Shown: positions 43,920-54,292, numbered from the stretch's first letter. The stretch: 64,000 nucleotides of DNA from Thalassobacillus cyri (GCF_900107755.1 NZ_FNQR01000001.1:372001-436000), one strand, 5' to 3'. Numbers and translations: made by a program. The notes: generated from the letters alone by a model not told the origin.

Positions 43920-44528
43920 GTGCGAAAAATTTTTTTGTGGATAGCCTTGCTAATAATGATTTTTGCGGTCGGTTGTGTCAAAGCGGAGACTGGTGTGGTG
44001 ACGATACAAAAGAATATGGATTCCGACCATGTAAAATCATTCGATAAACTACATTTAGGTGAGCTGAATGAATACCAATATATATTACCCAAAAACGAAC
44101 AATTAAGGGGAGATATCGTGGTGGAACTCTATGAAGACGGTGTAAAACAGAATAATACTACTTCCTTGTCACTTGGTTGGGACAAAAATGAACAGCGATC
44201 GGGTAACTTTGGAATGGGTATCCTTGAAAACCCTGAAGGTGAGCCTGGCTTGATCCTTTATAGCCCGTCTTCCACATTAAGGTCCAGTAATTTAAAGGCT
44301 ACCAAATGGACGGACTTAAGTATCAGAGGCTGGCAAGATGGTCCTGGCGAAAAAGAGTTGACTTTGGAGCCTGGAGAATCCTATGTTTTAGGGGCTTATA
44401 AAGGTACGACATCGAATGAAACTAGAAATTATGTTTTGAGTGACGAAACAGAGTTGGAAGAAATGTTGAACAGTCACGAAATCGTTTTGTTGTTGAAGAT
44501 CAGTCTATCAGAACAACAGCAAAGCTAG
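43920..44528 (+). CDS. Lipoprotein of unknown function
   Basis: A 202-residue lipoprotein: basic start ('RKIFLWIALLIMIFAVGC') with lipobox AVGC at residues 16-19. The mature part is probably one beta-sandwich domain ('VTIQKNMDSDHVKSFDKL', 'RGDIVVELYEDGVKQNNTTSLSLGW', 'ELTLEPGESYVLGAYK'). No named family recognised. The frame is open to 43872, but AAAGGAGAGGTTTC places the start at GTG 43920. Monocistronic. Confidence 0.72.
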   Translation: MRKIFLWIALLIMIFAVGCVKAETGVVTIQKNMDSDHVKSFDKLHLGELNEYQYILPKNEQLRGDIVVELYEDGVKQNNTTSLSLGWDKNEQRSGNFGMGILENPEGEPGLILYSPSSTLRSSNLKATKWTDLSIRGWQDGPGEKELTLEPGESYVLGAYKGTTSNETRNYVLSDETELEEMLNSHEIVLLLKISLSEQQQS

Positions 44529-44611
44529 AAATCTTTCATCCATGTGTGTCTATGGCTTCAGAATAAAAGTACTTGATCACTTTTCTTGTTGTTGATTAAA
44601 TAGCATAAAGA

Positions 44612-44648
44612 AATAAGAGCAACTCCTACAAATGCAGCTGCTCTTATT
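44612..44648. terminator. Bidirectional terminator
   Basis: AATAAGAGCA / TGCTCTTATT, a perfect 10-bp stem between the lipoprotein gene and the convergent glucosidase gene. Confidence 0.75.
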
Positions 44649-44654
44649 TTATTG

Positions 44655-46112
<1,458 letters not shown>

Positions 46113-48020
46113 TTATTTAACCACTGTAAGTACTTTTTCGTTTGATGTGAAAGCAGCAGCTTCTTCAATAATGACTTCTTCGTAATCCCCGGCATTCGTA
46201 ATGATGACGGGTGTAATGGTAGATAAACCTTCATTTTCTATTAATTTAGCATCAAAATGGACCAGGCGATCACCTTTGTTAAATTCATCGCCCTCTTTTA
46301 CGTGCAGCGTGAATGGTTTTCCTTCTAATTTAACGGTATCTAATCCGATATGAATCAGAAGCTCCACTCCAGTTTTGGAACGTAGGCCTATGGCGTGTTT
46401 GGTAGGAGCTACCATGACAACAGTTCCCTCAAAAGGTGCATAGACATTGGTATCGGATGGCTGGATAGCGATCCCCTTACCCATCGCACCAGAGCTGAAT
46501 ACTTCATCGGGCACCTCAGAAAGCGGAATGACTTGACCGGTAAGAGGTGCTGTTAATATTTCTTCGTTATTTTCAGACTGATTGTGTTCCGGGGCGCTTG
46601 TCATCTCTTCTTGTTCCTGTACAAGCCCTTCATCTCCTGCTTCTTTCGCAGAGTCTTCCCCATATCCAAAAATTTGAATCAGTACCACCGGTGAAATGAT
46701 AGCAATTAGAACGCCTAACAGGATGCCCCAAATGGAAAGCGGATAGGCATCATCGATTCCGTTTACTAAGGTTAATGGTCCTGGCAAGCCGGCATAGGCA
46801 AAATAATAAGGGTTAAAAAAGCTGGCAGCGATTGCACCCACGGCTCCGGAAATACAGCCAAATATAAACGGCTTCTTAAATCGGAGTGTGATCCCGTATA
46901 TAGATGGTTCTGTAATTCCGAATATACCGGTAATCCCTGCAGAAGTGCCGACCTTCCGTATTTCCCGGCTTTTTGTTTTGAGAATCACACCAAGCACCGC
47001 TCCAACTTGTGCAATTACGGCGATTGTCTGATAGGCCTGGAACGAATCACGGCCATATAAATCGTAGTTGGCTAATACCATCGGTGTGATCCCCCAATGG
47101 ACACCGAAAATGACTAATACCTGCCAAAAGGCTCCAATAATTGCACCAGCTACAGCAGGGGCATTTTCTGCTAAAAGGTTATAGCCATCGGCAATAGCGG
47201 TTGCTCCTAATGTGGTCACAGGACCGATCAATAGAATAGTTAAAGGAACCATAATCAGGATAGAAAAGAACGGAACAAATAAAGGACGGACAACTTCGGG
47301 CATTTTTTTATTTAAAAACCTTTCAAGATAGGAAAGGATCCAGACTAAAAATAATGGTGGCAGTACGGAAGAAGTATAGACCGTTTCCGTCAAAGGGAGT
47401 CCCAGAAAAGTAAAGGTGTTTCCTTCCGCAATTTGAGCTGCCATATCTGACCATGTCGGGCTGACAAGCGCAGCACTACAGGCCACTGCAATGTAGATAT
47501 TCGTTCTAAAATGCTTCGCTGCAGTCATTGCAATGAAAATAGGCAAAAATACAAATGGTGCCCACGATATAAAACCCAATACTTGATAAGTGCCTGTATC
47601 TACGAAACGGTCCGAGAATAAATTGATTAAAATTAATGTACCTTGCAAAATACCAGCGGCCGCTAATATGTAAATGAAAGGCGCAAAAACAGCGGACATT
47701 GTGGCAATGACACGGTTTAATATCGTTCCTTTATTTTCCGCTGTTTCATCGGTTTCCTCTACGTTCGCCATTCTGGAAAATTCTTCATATACCTCACCTA
47801 CATGCTGACCTATGACAACCTGGAATTGCCCATTATTTTCTACTACTGTAATAACTCCAGGCATAGTTGAAACCTTTGCTTTGGCTTCTGGCTTGGAGCG
47901 TTTTAATACTAACCGCAATCTTGTCGCACAGCGGGAAACTCCAATAACATTTTCTTCACCGCCTACAGCTTCTAAAATATCTTTTGCCAATTTAGGATAA
48001 TCTCTTACTTTTTCTGCCAA
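46113..48020 (-). CDS. bglP: Beta-glucoside PTS permease IIBCA
   Basis: A 635-residue three-domain phosphotransferase permease that imports and phosphorylates beta-glucosides. The IIB domain comes first, with the phosphorylated Cys31 in GVSRCATRLRLVLK. The IIC membrane domain (about 105-455) carries the conserved 'GITGIFGITEPSIYG'. The C-terminal IIA domain has the phosphorylated His in 'VELLIHIGLDTVKLEGKPF'. It forms an operon with bglH and is divergent from the GntR-type gene. Confidence 0.94.
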   Translation of the reverse strand: MAEKVRDYPKLAKDILEAVGGEENVIGVSRCATRLRLVLKRSKPEAKAKVSTMPGVITVVENNGQFQVVIGQHVGEVYEEFSRMANVEETDETAENKGTILNRVIATMSAVFAPFIYILAAAGILQGTLILINLFSDRFVDTGTYQVLGFISWAPFVFLPIFIAMTAAKHFRTNIYIAVACSAALVSPTWSDMAAQIAEGNTFTFLGLPLTETVYTSSVLPPLFLVWILSYLERFLNKKMPEVVRPLFVPFFSILIMVPLTILLIGPVTTLGATAIADGYNLLAENAPAVAGAIIGAFWQVLVIFGVHWGITPMVLANYDLYGRDSFQAYQTIAVIAQVGAVLGVILKTKSREIRKVGTSAGITGIFGITEPSIYGITLRFKKPFIFGCISGAVGAIAASFFNPYYFAYAGLPGPLTLVNGIDDAYPLSIWGILLGVLIAIISPVVLIQIFGYGEDSAKEAGDEGLVQEQEEMTSAPEHNQSENNEEILTAPLTGQVIPLSEVPDEVFSSGAMGKGIAIQPSDTNVYAPFEGTVVMVAPTKHAIGLRSKTGVELLIHIGLDTVKLEGKPFTLHVKEGDEFNKGDRLVHFDAKLIENEGLSTITPVIITNAGDYEEVIIEEAAAFTSNEKVLTVVK

Positions 48021-48066
48021 TATAAACCCTCCCTTATTTGCTATACGCTTACATTATAATTGTGCC

Positions 48067-48115
48067 GATACAATTTATCAATGACCAAATAAATAAATAA
48101 AAATGATACAATTTA
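48067..48115. promoter_or_regulatory. Candidate operator sites between bglP and the GntR gene
   Basis: GATACAATTTA occurs twice as an exact direct repeat, at 48067-48077 and 48105-48115, 38 bases apart, in the divergent promoter region. This is the likely binding region of the adjacent GntR/UTRA regulator; inferred. Confidence 0.5.
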
Positions 48116-48183
48116 ATTGAATGAGCTTTTAGGAGGGGGTATGCTATAATGGTCTAAGAAAATTAAAGATAAGAGGTATGTTT

Positions 48184-48894
48184 ATGTTGAAATATCAGCA
48201 AATTGCCGAAGAAATTGAAAAATATATTGAAGAAAATGAACTGCAGCAAGGGGAAAAGCTTCCGGTCCTGGATACATTAATGAGCCAGTTTGACGCCAGC
48301 AAGAGTACCGTCACCAAGTCATTGGATTTATTAGAGAAAAAAGGCGTCGTCTTCCAGGTCAGAGGAAGTGGTATTTTCGTGAGAAGGCATAAAAGGAAAG
48401 GATATATCAGTTTACTTTCCAACCAAGGATTCAAAAAAGATTTAGAAGAATCTCACTTAACTTCTGATGTCATTGAGCTGAAAGTGAGAAAGCCGACAGC
48501 CGAAGCTGCCCGCAACTTGAATCTTGAACTTGCTGATGACGTTTATTATGTGAAAAGGGTCCGCTATATCAATGGCCAGACGCTGTGTTTGGAAGAATCA
48601 TTCTTTAACAAATCAATCGTCACCTACCTGAATAAAGAAATCGTTTCCGAATCCATTTTTAACTATATTCGCGAAGGGTTAGGGTTGAAGATCGGCTTTT
48701 CGGATATGTACCTTCATGTAGGCATGCTCACAGCGATGGAAGCGGACTACCTCGGGATGGAAGAAGGTGCGCCAAAACTGGATGTGGAGACGGTGTTTCA
48801 TTTAACCAATGGGCAGCCGTTTGATTTTTCAATTGTTACTTATAATTACGAGCAATCTCAGTTTTTCCTCCAAGCAAATAGCCAGTTACTATAG
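48184..48894 (+). CDS. GntR/UTRA family transcriptional regulator of the bgl operon
   Basis: A 236-residue regulator: an N-terminal winged helix ('YQQIAEEIEKYIEENELQQGEKLPVLDTLMSQFDASKSTVTKSLDLLEKKGVV' in shortened form), then a UTRA ligand domain ('DVYYVKRVRYINGQTLCLEESFFNKSIV'). It differs from B. subtilis, where bglPH is controlled by the LicT antiterminator. Here no RAT-type hairpin is visible, so repression relieved by a phospho-glucoside is likely. AAGAGGT is too close to ATG 48178, so ATG 48184 is preferred. Confidence 0.85.
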   Translation: MLKYQQIAEEIEKYIEENELQQGEKLPVLDTLMSQFDASKSTVTKSLDLLEKKGVVFQVRGSGIFVRRHKRKGYISLLSNQGFKKDLEESHLTSDVIELKVRKPTAEAARNLNLELADDVYYVKRVRYINGQTLCLEESFFNKSIVTYLNKEIVSESIFNYIREGLGLKIGFSDMYLHVGMLTAMEADYLGMEEGAPKLDVETVFHLTNGQPFDFSIVTYNYEQSQFFLQANSQLL

Positions 48895-48943
48895 TTGGGA
48901 TGGGAACTTCCGTCAGCGGAAGTCTTTTTTCGTTGAATTTTAC

Positions 48944-49070
48944 GTTAGGGAAGAAGTTATTGGAGTTAGGGCAGAACATTCCTTTGTTAGGGCAGAAGGT
49001 CTCGGAGTTAGGTCGGAGCATTGTTGCGTTAGGGCGGAAGGTTCGGTCGTTAGGGCAGAAGTTTCCATTT
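48944..49070. repeat. Six-unit tandem array, exact 21-base period
   Basis: GTTAGGG starts at 48944, 48965, 48986, 49007, 49028 and 49049, always 21 bases apart. The unit is GTTAGGGcaGAA plus nine variable bases. The array directly follows the GntR gene. A frame through it is open, but the variable parts show no codon bias, so it is taken as noncoding. Confidence 0.8.
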
Positions 49071-49096
49071 GGAAAAGTTTTTAAAAGCTGCATATA

Positions 49097-49279
49097 TTGG
49101 CATGGTTTATCGGCGGGACTGTATGGGGAGCGATCATCTGGTATGCAGGGGATGCGTCGCAAACCGAAGCATTATGGCGCACCTTGCAGCTGTGGTCCAT
49201 CGTGTTAGTGATCGACTTTATCATCAGTTTCAGCTACACGCTGTTCCCCAAAAAGCAAATCTCAACATCCTTATATTAA
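49097..49279 (+). pseudogene. C-terminal fragment of a membrane protein
   Basis: A TTG-initiated frame gives 'LAWFIGGTVWGAIIWYAGDA' and 'LQLWSIVLVIDFIISFSYTLF', two membrane helices with a short loop. It lacks a ribosome binding site and starts abruptly after the 21-base array; a piece of a preceding helix ('KFLKAAYIG') is visible one frame away. It is probably the tail of a lost larger membrane protein, though a small intact protein is possible. Confidence 0.4.
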
Positions 49280-49308
49280 AAAGGGAAAAGAAATCCTTTC
49301 CCTTTTTA
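49278..49308. terminator. Terminator downstream of the membrane-protein fragment
   Basis: AAAAAGGGAAA...TTTCCCTTTTT stem between the fragment and the minus-strand small gene. Confidence 0.7.
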
Positions 49309-49320
49309 AGAACATTTAGA

Positions 49321-49455
49321 TTAGGATGATTTCCTTCCGCCAGTAACTTCCCGATCATGTCTGACTGTCAGTGTAATCATGATGATACTGAAAATGGACG
49401 AGATTACTGAACTTCCAATAAGAAGCCAGATAATGGTATTCAGTTTATCGTTCAT
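49321..49455 (-). CDS. Small single-helix membrane protein (44 aa)
   Basis: AAGGGAGTTGTTCACT precedes an ATG at 49455. The 44 residues read 'MNDKLNTIIWLLIGSSVISS', a membrane helix continuing to 'IIMITLTV', and a basic tail 'RHDREVTGGRKSS'. It is compact, with a clear helix and positive-inside tail, and is probably translated. Function unknown. Confidence 0.5.
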   Translation of the reverse strand: MNDKLNTIIWLLIGSSVISSIFSIIMITLTVRHDREVTGGRKSS

Positions 49456-49665
49456 AGTGAACAACTCCCTTGTTGTATTGATATTATTTTGAGCATAATT
49501 ATAAATTTTATTTACAGGAAAACTCTAAATAACTTGATGGTTGATGATAGCCAATGGCCATTAAATTAAATGAAAGAAGAGTTTTGAGCACTCGGGAAGA
49601 AACTTTTAGCATGCCTATGTGATAAATTGACTTTGTGACGGATTATGGAGATGGAGGAAATTCTC

Positions 49666-50142
49666 ATGGGTCATGCGTTAAATAACAGGAGAATAGATAC
49701 TGCTTCGAGAAAAATCATGGCATCACCGCAGACCATCTATCAGTCATTCTTGAACCCGGAGTCACTTATTACATGGCTTCCACCGAAAGGAATGTCAGGT
49801 CATATCGACAGGTTTGAACCCCGAGAAGGCGGAGCTTATAAAGTGACACTAACCTATGAAACAGAACACTCAAACCCTGGTAAGACAACGGAAAAAACGG
49901 ATGTAGCCCAAGGGGAATTTTTAGAACTGGTTCCTGACAAGCGAATTGTGCAATCAGTAAAATTCAATTCCGAGGATCCGTCGTTTTCGGGGGAGATGAT
50001 CCAAACATGGTTCTTGGAAGCCATTATAGGAGGCATAAAGGTTACCATCGTTTGTGAGAACGTACCTGAAGGAATAGGCAAAGAGGATCACGACATGGGT
50101 TTAAGATCCACGCTGGAGAATCTCGCTATCTTTACGGAATGA
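49666..50142 (+). CDS. SRPBCC/AHSA1-domain protein
   Basis: A 158-residue protein of the START-like SRPBCC superfamily (AHSA1/Hsp90 activator-like). 'ASRKIMASPQTIYQSFLNPESLITWLPP' forms the N-terminal helix-strand pair, and 'MSGHIDRFEPREGGAYKVTL' and 'GEFLELVPDKRIVQSVKF' are typical strands. These bind hydrophobic ligands in a deep pocket; the ligand is unknown. An upstream ATG overlaps the ribosome binding site ATGGAGG, so ATG 49666 is used. Confidence 0.82.
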   Translation: MGHALNNRRIDTASRKIMASPQTIYQSFLNPESLITWLPPKGMSGHIDRFEPREGGAYKVTLTYETEHSNPGKTTEKTDVAQGEFLELVPDKRIVQSVKFNSEDPSFSGEMIQTWFLEAIIGGIKVTIVCENVPEGIGKEDHDMGLRSTLENLAIFTE

Positions 50143-50271
50143 CCACTGTTTGTTAGATCTTTTCAATTTTAGCACCCGGAGCAGCGTGTTGAGCAACATG
50201 ATCCCTTGATTGTTCGAAGGCCTGTACAGTCTGAGGTTAATCTGGAATAAATTAGTATATTGTTATTTCAC

Positions 50272-50316
50272 AAAGGGAGCAAATGCCTGAAATGAGCATT
50301 TGCCCCCTTTTGGTTG
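50272..50316 (+). terminator. Terminator downstream of the SRPBCC gene
   Basis: AGCAAATGC / GCATTTGC stem, extended by AAAGGG/CCCTTTT, in the gap before the exporter gene. Confidence 0.7.
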
Positions 50317-50395
50317 GAGTAGTATTCTTGAACTGGAATACTTTGCAAAGAGATTAGGAGATTTTACATGAAAACAAGAGGGATTATTTTGGTTT

Positions 50396-51262
50396 TTGAT
50401 AGGTGCTGCAGGCTTTGGATTCACTCCTGTATTCGTTAAAACAGGCTTTGCCTATAATTATTCTTTAGGACAAATCACGCTCACCCAAATGTTCGTAAGT
50501 TTCGTTTTATTATGGGGAATGAGCTTTATGAAAGGATTATATATACAGGACTTATCAAAGCCTGACATGATAAAAATTTTTGCTACAGGTACGAGTGTAG
50601 GACTAACAAGTATTTTCTACTATGGAGCGATGCAGTATTTATCTGCTTCTTTAGCTATTATTCTATTATTTCAATTTGTCTGGATTGGTATGCTCTATGA
50701 ATGGGTGTTTAACAAGGTTAAGCCAACAAAAATCAACCTCATCGCCACGGTCATTACGTTAACAGGCGTATTTTTGGCCTCTAACATCATGGATGGAAGT
50801 GTCTTGGATATACCAGTTTGGGGTCTGATTCTAGGGCTGCTATCAGGCTTTTCTTACGCGGGGTTTGTGTTTTTCAGTGGTCAAGTGGCTGTTCAATCCC
50901 ATCCGGTACTCCGAAGTTCATTGATGGTAACAGGATCCATGATTCTTGTAAGCCTTGTATTTTTCCGGGATATCCCCACTGTCGATGTCTTTGACGGTCG
51001 GTTATGGGCAATCGGGGCTGGGGTTGCACTGGTTGGTGCAGTCATTCCACCGTTGTTCTTTGCGGGAGGTGCTCCGCTTCTGTCGGGTAGACTTGCTAAC
51101 GTGCTAAGCTCCATTGAATTACCTGTCGCTATTATTTCAGCGATGATTATTCTTAATGAATCGGTTAACGCTTTGCAGTATCTGGGTGTTCTAATGATTA
51201 TTTTGGCGATTTTCGTTAATGAATCAGGGGAGCAGTTAATGAAGGTTAGAAATAAATTATAG
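50396..51262 (+). CDS. EamA/DMT family transporter with a frameshift in its first helix
   Basis: A ten-helix drug/metabolite transporter; two EamA repeats are seen ('GAAGFGFTPVFVKTGFAYNYSLG' and 'LILGLLSGFSYAGFVFFSG'). The good ribosome binding site TTAGGAG serves ATG 50368, which reads 'MKTRGIILVF' and then falls out of frame at a run of T (50391-50396). Adding one T gives 'VFLIGAAGFGF', the expected start. Without repair only a TTG at 50396 without a ribosome binding site is left, so the gene may be silent, or the base was missed in sequencing. Confidence 0.78.
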   Translation: MIGAAGFGFTPVFVKTGFAYNYSLGQITLTQMFVSFVLLWGMSFMKGLYIQDLSKPDMIKIFATGTSVGLTSIFYYGAMQYLSASLAIILLFQFVWIGMLYEWVFNKVKPTKINLIATVITLTGVFLASNIMDGSVLDIPVWGLILGLLSGFSYAGFVFFSGQVAVQSHPVLRSSLMVTGSMILVSLVFFRDIPTVDVFDGRLWAIGAGVALVGAVIPPLFFAGGAPLLSGRLANVLSSIELPVAIISAMIILNESVNALQYLGVLMIILAIFVNESGEQLMKVRNKL

Positions 51263-51331
51263 TTTTACTAAACATGGTCTCCCACAGATGGATGTAGTCC
51301 TAACCAAAACAGAAAACCTTCGCAATCCCAT

Positions 51332-51505
51332 TTAGCGGAAATAGAGCATGATTATTATAAAGTAACCAATCATTAAAATAGTAATAAATATCAAAGCTTC
51401 GATAATCTCTCCGGTAGTATACTTATGAAAATATAAAAGAAAGTAGAGTGGCCAGGAAACGTATGACACTCCGCCCAGCATGTAAAAGAATTTTTTGTCC
51501 TCCAT
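51332..51505 (-). CDS. Two-helix small membrane protein (57 aa)
   Basis: CAAGGAGGATTAC is an excellent ribosome binding site for the ATG at 51505. The 57 residues, 'MEDKKFFYMLGGVSYVSWPL' and onward, form two helices ('YVSWPLYFLLYF' and 'ALIFITILMIGYFIIIMLYF') around the loop 'HKYTTGEIIE'. No family recognised. Likely a real gene because of the ribosome binding site and structure. Confidence 0.6.
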   Translation of the reverse strand: MEDKKFFYMLGGVSYVSWPLYFLLYFHKYTTGEIIEALIFITILMIGYFIIIMLYFR

Positions 51506-51635
51506 GTAATCCTCCTTGAGTCATCAGTACTTATTTGTACGATTGAACTCCAGGATAGTTTCATGGATGTGACTATGCCAGAGCCATTTTTGAGCTACTA
51601 TGTTTTAGTTAAATAACCAGATTATCGTTTAATAA

Positions 51636-51665
51636 AAAGCATCATCCCTCGTGGGGTGATGCTTT
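51636..51665 (-). terminator. Terminator of the EmrE-family exporter gene
   Basis: AAAGCATCATCCC / GGGTGATGCTTT stem (51636-51648, 51654-51665) followed on the minus strand by TTTTTATT. Confidence 0.75.
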
Positions 51666-51753
51666 CCTTGTTCACATGCTCTTGGTTAACTCCGCTGGTT
51701 TATACTTCTACTGCCTTAACGTTCCTCGTGAATCCTTTCGTCATTTCAGGAGT

Positions 51754-52743
51754 TTATAAAGCTCCATATGATTTCCTTTTATCTGCTTCCTTGATCACGG
51801 TTGGAGAGATCTTTTTCGTAAAATAACTATGAAGAATCATCCCGAAAATGATAATGAACAGACCAAGCAGTGCGAGACCTCCTGGAATAGGAGCCGCTAG
51901 CAGCCATGCTTCCCCAATCAGGACAAATAGTACCTGTGTGGACTGTGTCGCTTCTACGGCAGCTAATTTTCCTTGATGTTGTCTTGCACTGTCTGTTGCA
52001 ATAAAAAATAAGGTGGTTGCGATCACCCCGGAAAATATTGCCACAATGAACGTTTGCAGCAGCTGGCCCGAAGATGGCGGGCCTGCGGTAATGAAGCCCA
52101 AAGCACTGATGATCAGCCAGAAGGGAAGACTTGCTAACGTCATACCCAGCACACGTTGAAAGGTATCCAATCTCCCGCTGCAGACATCCATCATTTTCCG
52201 GTTCCCCAACGGATAAGCGAATGCTGCGAGAACTACCGGTAGTACACCAATCATTATTTCAGCAGGTGATAACTGGTTCGCTTTTTGAAACTGAATCAGT
52301 CCAACTCCAAACAGGATGAAAAGCGAGATGAAAAGTGCTCTAGCCTGGAGTTTGTTCCGTACTTTAACGGGACCTTGTTCGGTTTCAATAGTTTGAAAAA
52401 AAAGCGGTCCTAATAATGTCCCTGCTACAATCGTCAGCTGCCAGGTTCCGGCGACTAACCAGCCAGGACCATAAGCCGCAGCATAGGTGAGCGGGGCATA
52501 AAATAAAACAAATCCGACAAAGCTCCAACCCAGCCAGTGAAAAGGCTGCTTGCGCATTTCAACAAACAGTTGCCTGCCATTTTGCCTTAGGAGTACAATG
52601 ATAACTAAAAACGGCACCATAAAAATAAAACGTAAGGAGGAGCTCCACAGCCAGCTACCCCCGGATAGCTCCATTGACCGGTTTAAAATGAAGGTCACCG
52701 CAAAGAAGACAGAGGCAAGTATTCCAATAAGTATTTCTTTCAT
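51754..52743 (-). CDS. Multidrug resistance efflux transporter, DMT superfamily (EmrE-like PF13536)
   Basis: A 329-residue membrane protein with ten helices. The start 'ILIGILASVFFAVTFILNRSMELSGGSWLWSSSLRFIFMVPFLV' and 'EATQSTQVLFVLIGEAWLL' are typical of the PF13536 branch of the drug/metabolite transporters. Substrates are unknown. It is divergent from a cupin-type XRE regulator only 115 bases away, which is the likely local regulator. Confidence 0.85.
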   Translation of the reverse strand: MKEILIGILASVFFAVTFILNRSMELSGGSWLWSSSLRFIFMVPFLVIIVLLRQNGRQLFVEMRKQPFHWLGWSFVGFVLFYAPLTYAAAYGPGWLVAGTWQLTIVAGTLLGPLFFQTIETEQGPVKVRNKLQARALFISLFILFGVGLIQFQKANQLSPAEIMIGVLPVVLAAFAYPLGNRKMMDVCSGRLDTFQRVLGMTLASLPFWLIISALGFITAGPPSSGQLLQTFIVAIFSGVIATTLFFIATDSARQHQGKLAAVEATQSTQVLFVLIGEAWLLAAPIPGGLALLGLFIIIFGMILHSYFTKKISPTVIKEADKRKSYGAL

Positions 52744-52779
52744 ATCATCCCCGCTTTTTCTTTTAATGAGTGATATACT

Positions 52780-52812
52780 ATACTATATTTTATATAAACT
52801 ATATTATACATA
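52780..52812. promoter_or_regulatory. A/T-rich divergent promoter region with short direct repeats
   Basis: ACTATATT occurs twice (about 52782 and 52798) in the sequence ATACTATACTATATTTTAT and onward, between the exporter and regulator genes. Position suggests overlapping promoters and an operator; tentative. Confidence 0.3.
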
Positions 52813-52857
52813 TGTTTGCTGTGACTGACCAGTGACTTTATTTTATGGAGGAATTAT

Positions 52858-53430
52858 ATGAACGACGAAAAGAAAGAAGTGGAGAAGTTAGCAAAGCAGG
52901 TGGGTATAACGTTAAGAAGGATCAGAAACGAAAAAGGAATCAGCCTGAACCAACTCGGAGACTTAACAGGAGTCAGTCCGCTGACCCTTGGAAAGGTTGA
53001 AAGAGGAGAAGCCAACCCCTCGCTCACCGTGATCTGGAAAATAGCCAATGGGCTGATGATTCCTATTTCGGTACTGCTTAATGAACATGGCGAAGTAAAG
53101 ATATCTCGTAACCACGAGGGGAACAGGGTATGGAGTGCGAATGAAGCCTGTCGGTTAGAACCGATGTTTGATGCGTCGACCTATGGGTCAATGGAAGTGC
53201 ACCGTGCTTTTTTGCAGCCTGGGCAGGAATATGCGCCAGGAGCACATCAGCCTGGTGTGATCGAATATGTAACGGTGATGGAGGGAGAGTTGAAGGTGAA
53301 GGTGGACGACGAATCTTACCATCTTTATGCATATGATTCGATTAAATTCAACGGCGACCGGGAGCATGCCTATATCAATCCAACCGAAGATACTTCGGTT
53401 TTACACTTTGTAATGACTTATGCCAAATGA
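52858..53430 (+). CDS. XRE-family regulator with C-terminal cupin domain
   Basis: A 190-residue regulator: an HTH_3 domain at about 10-68 ('VGITLRRIRNEKGISLNQLGDLTGVSPLTLGKVERGEANPSLTVIWKIANGL' region) and a cupin_2 domain at 115-180 ('EYAPGAHQPGVIEYVTVMEGELKV', 'DSIKFNGDREHAYIN'). Such proteins sense a small ligand and control a neighbouring transporter or metabolic gene, here probably the divergent exporter. ATGGAGGAATTAT precedes the ATG. Confidence 0.88.
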   Translation: MNDEKKEVEKLAKQVGITLRRIRNEKGISLNQLGDLTGVSPLTLGKVERGEANPSLTVIWKIANGLMIPISVLLNEHGEVKISRNHEGNRVWSANEACRLEPMFDASTYGSMEVHRAFLQPGQEYAPGAHQPGVIEYVTVMEGELKVKVDDESYHLYAYDSIKFNGDREHAYINPTEDTSVLHFVMTYAK

Positions 53431-53644
53431 CGATAAAAAAGTGTTTTGATTCCGGAGTTAAAGTAGTTATGTACTTTCCAATCAAATGGCTTAATTGATC
53501 GTACGCTGCCGTAAAAGGTAAAAATAAAATGAGCACTTACCTATTGATGATAAGCGCCATTTTACTTCACCCCGTAAACTTTAAATATAACTTTCATAAG
53601 CCTGTTCATACTTTATGGTAGCTATATAGAAAGTGGTGGCGGCC

Positions 53645-54085
53645 TTAATAGCGTTTATCGAGCGGGATAATTTGTCCTCTGATTTCTCCACCAGGGTTTT
53701 GTTCTGTATGAGCGTTTACGTACGTGAGTTCTTTACGCATAAGTTTCAGTAAATCACTGACATTGTCTACTCCCACATCATTGTCCTCAATGTCTTTATC
53801 TTTAATAATTCCAGTGATGACCCCTCGTCGGGTGCTTATCCCATTTTGTTGTTCCAACGTCATTAAATCAGCTCCGAAAAGGAAAACGAGCACAGGGCCA
53901 TTTACATCACGTGCACCAAAGTGGATATGCGCTTGAACGAAATTCTCTATATCTTCAACTTCCAGCTGAAATTTGATTTTAGTACAGTCTTTATGCGCAA
54001 GGAATTTAGCAACTCCAAATGCTCGAGTATCCACTGGAGGCACTTCATTTTTACCTTTTAGTTTTGCGATAAACTTATTTTCCAT
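53645..54085 (-). CDS. CHRD domain protein
   Basis: A 146-residue protein consisting of one CHRD domain: 'FIAKLKGKNEVPPVDTRAFGVAKF' at the start (the typical GxxEVPPV), 'AHIHFGARDVNGPVLVFLF' in the middle and 'YVNAHTEQNPGGEIRGQI' at the end. No signal peptide is visible, unlike many CHRD proteins, so it may be cytosolic or spore-associated. CAGGAGGTGAATAGG fits ATG 54085. Function unknown in the family. Confidence 0.9.
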   Translation of the reverse strand: MENKFIAKLKGKNEVPPVDTRAFGVAKFLAHKDCTKIKFQLEVEDIENFVQAHIHFGARDVNGPVLVFLFGADLMTLEQQNGISTRRGVITGIIKDKDIEDNDVGVDNVSDLLKLMRKELTYVNAHTEQNPGGEIRGQIIPLDKRY

Positions 54086-54216
54086 CCTATTCACCTCCTG
54101 TATAAACTACTTTATTTTATGTATGAAAAATGAACTTGTATAGGTTAGAAGATTACTGTATGAAAAAAGGCACCCTTTGAACGGTATAAGTTTGGGCAAA
54201 GGGAGGGAGTGAAATC

Positions 54217-54276
54217 ATGTCCAGGTCAGCAAGTGAACAAGATTTAGTAAGAGTAGTAGAAATGCCTGGTGAATAA
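54217..54276 (+). CDS. Possible 19-residue microprotein
   Basis: AAAGGGAGGGAGTGAAATC, a strong ribosome binding site, is followed by an ATG and 19 codons (MSRSASEQDLVRVVEMPGE). A rho-independent terminator follows within 17 bases. The unit is compact enough to be a real short gene. The peptide is hydrophilic and not of signal-peptide type. Confidence 0.4.
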   Translation: MSRSASEQDLVRVVEMPGE

Positions 54277-54292
54277 AATAGAGAGAAAAAGT

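Noticed and set aside
48809-49084. Open frame through the 21-base array as a heptad-repeat protein
   Set aside because: It overlaps the end of the GntR gene out of frame, lacks a ribosome binding site and the array is open in other frames too.
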